This document shows, piece by piece, positions 13,523 through 16,108 of a DNA stretch of 16,108 nt (positions within the stretch are counted from its first letter, which is position 1; every line of letters starts with the position of its first letter). The position numbers were made by a program, and so were the translations under genes. The stretch is from Candidatus Microgenomates bacterium. Its GTDB lineage: Bacteria; Patescibacteriota; Microgenomatia; Levybacterales; JACOYD01. The stretch covers positions 1-16,108 of the forward strand of contig JACOYD010000049.1 in assembly GCA_016182055.1 (NCBI GenBank), written 5' to 3'. A model generated the notes under the pieces. The model was not told the DNA's origin. It saw only the letters and a program-made list of their open reading frames with translations, and made no database searches.

Positions 13523-13699
13523 ATGGATGATCAACAGCAAACACCAGGTATGCCACCGGCACCACCAGTAGAACCACCGGTAGTTGAGACACCAAGCGAA
13601 CCACCAATGCCGTCTCCGCCACCGGCGGAGCCGGTGGGCGGCGGCGAGCCGCCGGCTTCCGAGCCGCAACCAGACGCAGGACAAGGTTCAGTAGTTTAG
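13523..13699 (+). CDS. Small proline-rich acidic protein (58 residues), unrecognised
   Basis: An ATG at 13523 behind the best ribosome binding site of the window opens a frame of 58 codons ending TAG at 13697. The product starts MDDQQQTPGMPPAPPVEPP and has 19 prolines and nine Asp/Glu. It has no Lys, Arg, His, Cys, Leu, Ile or aromatic residue, so it should be disordered, strongly negative and soluble. There is no signal peptide or membrane segment. The PP and PPP runs would normally need EF-P for smooth translation. Its last 12 bases overlap the end of the convergent mltG. I do not know a family for it. The strong start signals argue for a real, well-translated gene. The alternative is that the locus is a structured RNA, since its GC-rich 3' half also folds strongly. 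Confidence 0.65.
   Translation: MDDQQQTPGMPPAPPVEPPVVETPSEPPMPSPPPAEPVGGGEPPASEPQPDAGQGSVV
13616..13653 (+). repeat. GC-rich overlapping hairpins inside the proline-rich ORF
   Basis: CCACCGGC (13619-13626), loop GGA, GCCGGTGG (13630-13637) is a perfect 8-bp inverted repeat, extended by CCG (13616-13618) with CGG (13639-13641) across a one-base bulge. It overlaps a second hairpin, GGCGG (13640-13644) with CCGCC (13649-13653) around CGAG. The two share bases and could be alternative folds. The composition is far more GC-rich than the surroundings. Confidence 0.5.
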
Positions 13700-14650
13700 A
13701 TACTTTGTTTTGTTTAAGTTATGTTCCTCAAGTGTTTTGGCATAGTAGGAATTGCCTAAGTTATCGTGCAGATAATACAGGTAAGGCGTTGAGGATGAGG
13801 CAGTAAAAACTGCTTGAAGAGATGATAATCCGGGATTGGAAATTGGGCCGGGAGGAAGGCCGGCATTGCGATAAGTATTGTAGGGAGAACGGATTTCCAG
13901 ATCATCAAAGGTAAGACCTTTTTTCCACCAGCCTTTTTGTGTTGCTTGAAAACCTAAAGCATACTGTACTGTGGCGTCAGTATCAAGCTTCATGACAATT
14001 GAAAGTCGCTTCAAAAGAATGCCGGCTACCTGTTTTCGTACCTCATCGGAGCGGGCTTCCCGCTCCACAATAGAGGCCAGGATTATTGAGTTTTCCAGTG
14101 AAAGCCCGTTTTTAGTATAATCAACGTTAAGTGAATTTAATTTTCTATCAAAGTTTTCCCGTAAAATTTTGACAATCAGCTCTATATCGGCGTCTTTGGG
14201 AATAAGATAAGTGTCGGGAAAAAGATAGCCTTCGTGTTTGCGAAGCTCCAAAACCCAGCTGTTGTCGTAGGTGGGAAATTTATCTTTAAGAAGCTCTGCT
14301 ATTTCTTCTGTCCGCCAGCCTTCGATAATGGTGACCCACACATCAAGGGTGCCGGTAGTTAGTTCCCGGGCGATTTGGGAAGGAGTCCGGCTTTTATACA
14401 AACGAAAATCGCCGGTTTGAATTTTGGGGCCAAGTCCTAAACGCCTTACTTCAAAAATAAAGACAAAACGGTTTCTGATAAGTTTTTGCGCCTCTAATCT
14501 TTGGGCAATAGAGTTGATACCCTCGCCCTTGCCTACCACAAAAATTACCGCTGTGCTATCGTTTTTATCAGCCGGTTGAAAAAGAGAAAAAATGCCGGCC
14601 AAAAACAGCAGAAGGATAAAAAGAGGTATGATTAAGGTGAGCTTTTTCAT
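13688..14650 (-). CDS. mltG: Endolytic murein transglycosylase MltG (YceG-like)
   Basis: A 320-residue membrane-bound enzyme that cleaves nascent peptidoglycan strands and so sets their length. Seen: an N-terminal transmembrane helix (about 4-25), a LysM-like segment (about 35-65; IFVVGKGEGINSIAQRL), then the YceG domain with EGWRTEEIA (110-118), the conserved EGYLFPDTY (140-148) and LASIVEREA (191-199), where E196 corresponds to the catalytic E218 of E. coli MltG. The end motif region LPPGPISNPG is also present. The start overlaps the AMP phosphorylase-like stop as ATGA, so translation is probably coupled. In many bacteria mltG lies close to ruvX, and here the two are separated only by the phosphorylase gene. 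The 3' end overlaps the small proline-rich ORF by 12 bases. Confidence 0.95.
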   Translation of the reverse strand: MKKLTLIIPLFILLLFLAGIFSLFQPADKNDSTAVIFVVGKGEGINSIAQRLEAQKLIRNRFVFIFEVRRLGLGPKIQTGDFRLYKSRTPSQIARELTTGTLDVWVTIIEGWRTEEIAELLKDKFPTYDNSWVLELRKHEGYLFPDTYLIPKDADIELIVKILRENFDRKLNSLNVDYTKNGLSLENSIILASIVEREARSDEVRKQVAGILLKRLSIVMKLDTDATVQYALGFQATQKGWWKKGLTFDDLEIRSPYNTYRNAGLPPGPISNPGLSSLQAVFTASSSTPYLYYLHDNLGNSYYAKTLEEHNLNKTKYLNY

Positions 14651-15918
14651 TCTATAGCAAACATGGGAAAATTATGATATGAGTCTACCGCTTCAGCAAG
14701 AGCGTGTACTTGTTGTGAATAAAATGTACAGAGCATGCTGTCGTTTTCCACGTGTTCGCCAATTTTCTTTTCCAGATAAATGCCGGCTTTTTTATCGGTG
14801 GGCGCGCCCAAAATGCGAGCCAGAATGGTGATATTTTTACTGTTAATTTTGACAATTGTTCCCTTTTGACGGCTGCGAATAATATGATGATGACTGCCCG
14901 TTTTTAGATTTTCGCTGTCTATATTTGGATTTCCTCCCTGCGTTTTGATAATATCCTGCATTTTTTTCCAAGCCAGCCCGCTTTCCAAAATATGCCGCGC
15001 CCATTCCCTGCCTGTTTCATGTTTTTTGATAATTTCACTCTCCAGCTTTTTATTTGAGGATAGACAAAGATCCAGCAGTCCGCCGGTTAAATTAAGCGCC
15101 CTCTCCTCCAAATCAGGAGGACGGTGGTCTTTTTGCTGGAGTACCCTAAGTGCTTCACGTACTTCCAGTATAGGACCAATGCCGCGTCCGGCCGGCTCAT
15201 CCGTTTTGTGAATAAAAATACGGATTTTTATCTTAAACAGGCGGGCCAGCTCCTCAAATTTTTTTTTAAGTTTTTCGGCATCCTTGAGGTGTTTTACTTT
15301 CATATACTCTCCAAAAGGCAAATCAATCACTACATGATTTGAGCCGAAGGCCACCTTTTTGGCCATAATGGAGATTAAGATTTTATCATAACTTTCAAAC
15401 AAAAGCGGTTCTTCCACCTTAATAAGCTCATCATCGGCCGGAGCGATATTAAAACTGCCTCCCCAGACAATACAGCCGCCGACTTTTTGCACAATTTTAT
15501 AGATGTCAGCCGCGGAAAATTCCACTTTAGCTAACACCTCCATATCGTCAGCTGTGCCTCCGGGGGTGGTAATGGCCCGGGAACTGCCTTTGGGAATCTT
15601 AAAACCGGCTGCCGCCACAATGGGGACTACAATCAGGGTGGTTCTGGTGCCCGGGGTGCCGCCAATGGAGTGCTTATCGGCTACAATGCCGCGAAAATGA
15701 AGCTGTTGTCCTGTTTCCACCATGGCCTTTATAAAGTAATAAAGTTCTTTGGTGGTAAAGCCCTTGGAGTAGCCGGAGGCGGCAAAATAGGTAGTTAAGA
15801 TATCGCCCAGTCTGTCTTTGGCGATTTGATCCATCACCGCATAAATTTCTTTGTAGTTGAGTCTTTTACCAATTAATTTTTTTCTGATGGCTTCAAGGGC
15901 CAGCTGTGACGGCTGCAT
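14647..15918 (-). CDS. deoA: AMP phosphorylase / thymidine phosphorylase family enzyme
   Basis: A 423-residue nucleoside phosphorylase of the pyrimidine phosphorylase fold. Characteristic blocks: DKHSIGGTPGTRTT (81-94; phosphate site), SSRAITTPGGTADDMEVL (112-129), GGCIVWGGSFNIAPADD (147-163), SIMAKKVAFGSNHVVIDLPFG (183-203) and GRGIGPILEVREAL (244-257). Residues such as GGCIVWGG and NIAPADD fit the archaeal/CPR AMP phosphorylase group better than E. coli DeoA. AMP phosphorylase turns AMP and phosphate into adenine and ribose 1,5-bisphosphate, which feeds R15P isomerase and form II/III RuBisCO in a nucleotide salvage route. Those two partners are not in this window. It lacks the N-terminal domain of about 80 residues seen in archaeal enzymes; a stop at 15922-15924 bounds the start. 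Second gene of a ruvX-phosphorylase-mltG operon. Confidence 0.88.
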   Translation of the reverse strand: MQPSQLALEAIRKKLIGKRLNYKEIYAVMDQIAKDRLGDILTTYFAASGYSKGFTTKELYYFIKAMVETGQQLHFRGIVADKHSIGGTPGTRTTLIVVPIVAAAGFKIPKGSSRAITTPGGTADDMEVLAKVEFSAADIYKIVQKVGGCIVWGGSFNIAPADDELIKVEEPLLFESYDKILISIMAKKVAFGSNHVVIDLPFGEYMKVKHLKDAEKLKKKFEELARLFKIKIRIFIHKTDEPAGRGIGPILEVREALRVLQQKDHRPPDLEERALNLTGGLLDLCLSSNKKLESEIIKKHETGREWARHILESGLAWKKMQDIIKTQGGNPNIDSENLKTGSHHHIIRSRQKGTIVKINSKNITILARILGAPTDKKAGIYLEKKIGEHVENDSMLCTFYSQQVHALAEAVDSYHNFPMFAIE

Positions 15919-15940
15919 TTGCTATCTATCATAACATAAT

Positions 15941-16108
15941 TTAAACCTGCTGTTCCAAATAAGAATTGAGGATGATGGCGGCGGCTACGGCGTCTTCCAG
16001 AAGCCGGCGTTTTTTGCGGGTGGTTTTTCCCTCCACCATTTTGGTAATTGCCTGTCTTGACGTGAGTGTTTCATCAGTAAAATCAACAGTTACATTTGTT
16101 TGCTCTAT
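15941..16108 (-). CDS. ruvX: RuvX/YqgF family Holliday-junction resolvase-like, C-terminal part (5' truncated by window edge)
   Basis: The open frame from the window edge down to TAA at 15943-15941 encodes 55 residues. VDFTDETLTSRQA matches the PVxxxDERLTSxxA block of YqgF/RuvX proteins, and after a basic stretch (TTRKKRR) comes LLEDAVAAAIILNSYLEQ, matching the family's C-terminal D-x-x-AA-x-x-IL-Q-x-YL signature with its conserved aspartate. RuvX has an RNase H-like fold and is implicated in pre-16S rRNA end processing and, by older annotation, Holliday junction cleavage. The N-terminal half lies outside the window. It ends 22 bases before the AMP phosphorylase-like gene on the same strand. 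Confidence 0.88.
   Translation of the reverse strand: MEQTNVTVDFTDETLTSRQAITKMVEGKTTRKKRRLLEDAVAAAIILNSYLEQQV

Noticed and set aside
1..16108. UGA recoding (as in Gracilibacteria/SR1)
   Set aside because: TGA ends tatD, the GT2 gene, the small membrane protein and the phosphorylase at sensible positions, with ATGA couplings, so it is a stop.

Overview
This window most likely comes from a candidate-phylum (CPR/Patescibacteria) bacterium, with Microgenomates-like relatives as a reasonable guess. The evidence is the tight packing (4-bp ATGA overlaps, convergent overlaps), an AMP phosphorylase-type enzyme beside ruvX and mltG, a zinc-ribbon SppA and RDD pair, and PEGA/SH3 and GT-C membrane proteins. 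TGA acts as a stop in several genes, so the code is the standard bacterial one and not the UGA-glycine code of Gracilibacteria/SR1. There is no rRNA, tRNA, CRISPR array or transposase.

Layout. (1) 2-6601, plus strand: the 3' end of metG, a tatD gene with an apparent internal deletion, then an envelope glycan block. The block holds a GT2 membrane glycosyltransferase, a GT39/PMT-like glycosyltransferase, a small membrane protein, a WecA/MraY-family phosphosugar transferase and a UbiA-family decaprenyl-phosphate phosphoribosyltransferase-like enzyme. Together these look like a lipid-linked sugar pathway: the UbiA and GT4 enzymes load sugars onto polyprenyl phosphate, and the GT2 and GT-C enzymes use or transfer them. 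(2) 6576-9540: a minus-strand PEGA/SH3 membrane protein is divergent from a plus-strand M23 peptidase, which runs into a minus-strand GT39-like protein. A strong promoter followed at once by a terminator-like hairpin sits just upstream of the peptidase. (3) 9565-11644, minus strand: groES-groEL behind a near-consensus promoter and a CIRCE operator. (4) 11624-13283, minus strand: an operon of a zinc-ribbon RDD protein and a zinc-ribbon SppA. The SppA C-terminus is out of frame, and the terminator of this operon is physically merged with the groES promoter. (5) 13284-13699, plus strand: an elaborately folded leader, a near-perfect Shine-Dalgarno and a 58-residue proline-rich acidic ORF. This is the most unusual locus of the window. 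(6) 13688-16108, minus strand: a ruvX (partial), AMP phosphorylase-like, mltG operon.

Most genes here start without a recognisable Shine-Dalgarno and many are translationally coupled. The small proline-rich ORF stands out with the best ribosome binding site of the window. Two genes (tatD, sppA) carry deletions relative to their families, which could be real decay or assembly errors and should be checked against reads.
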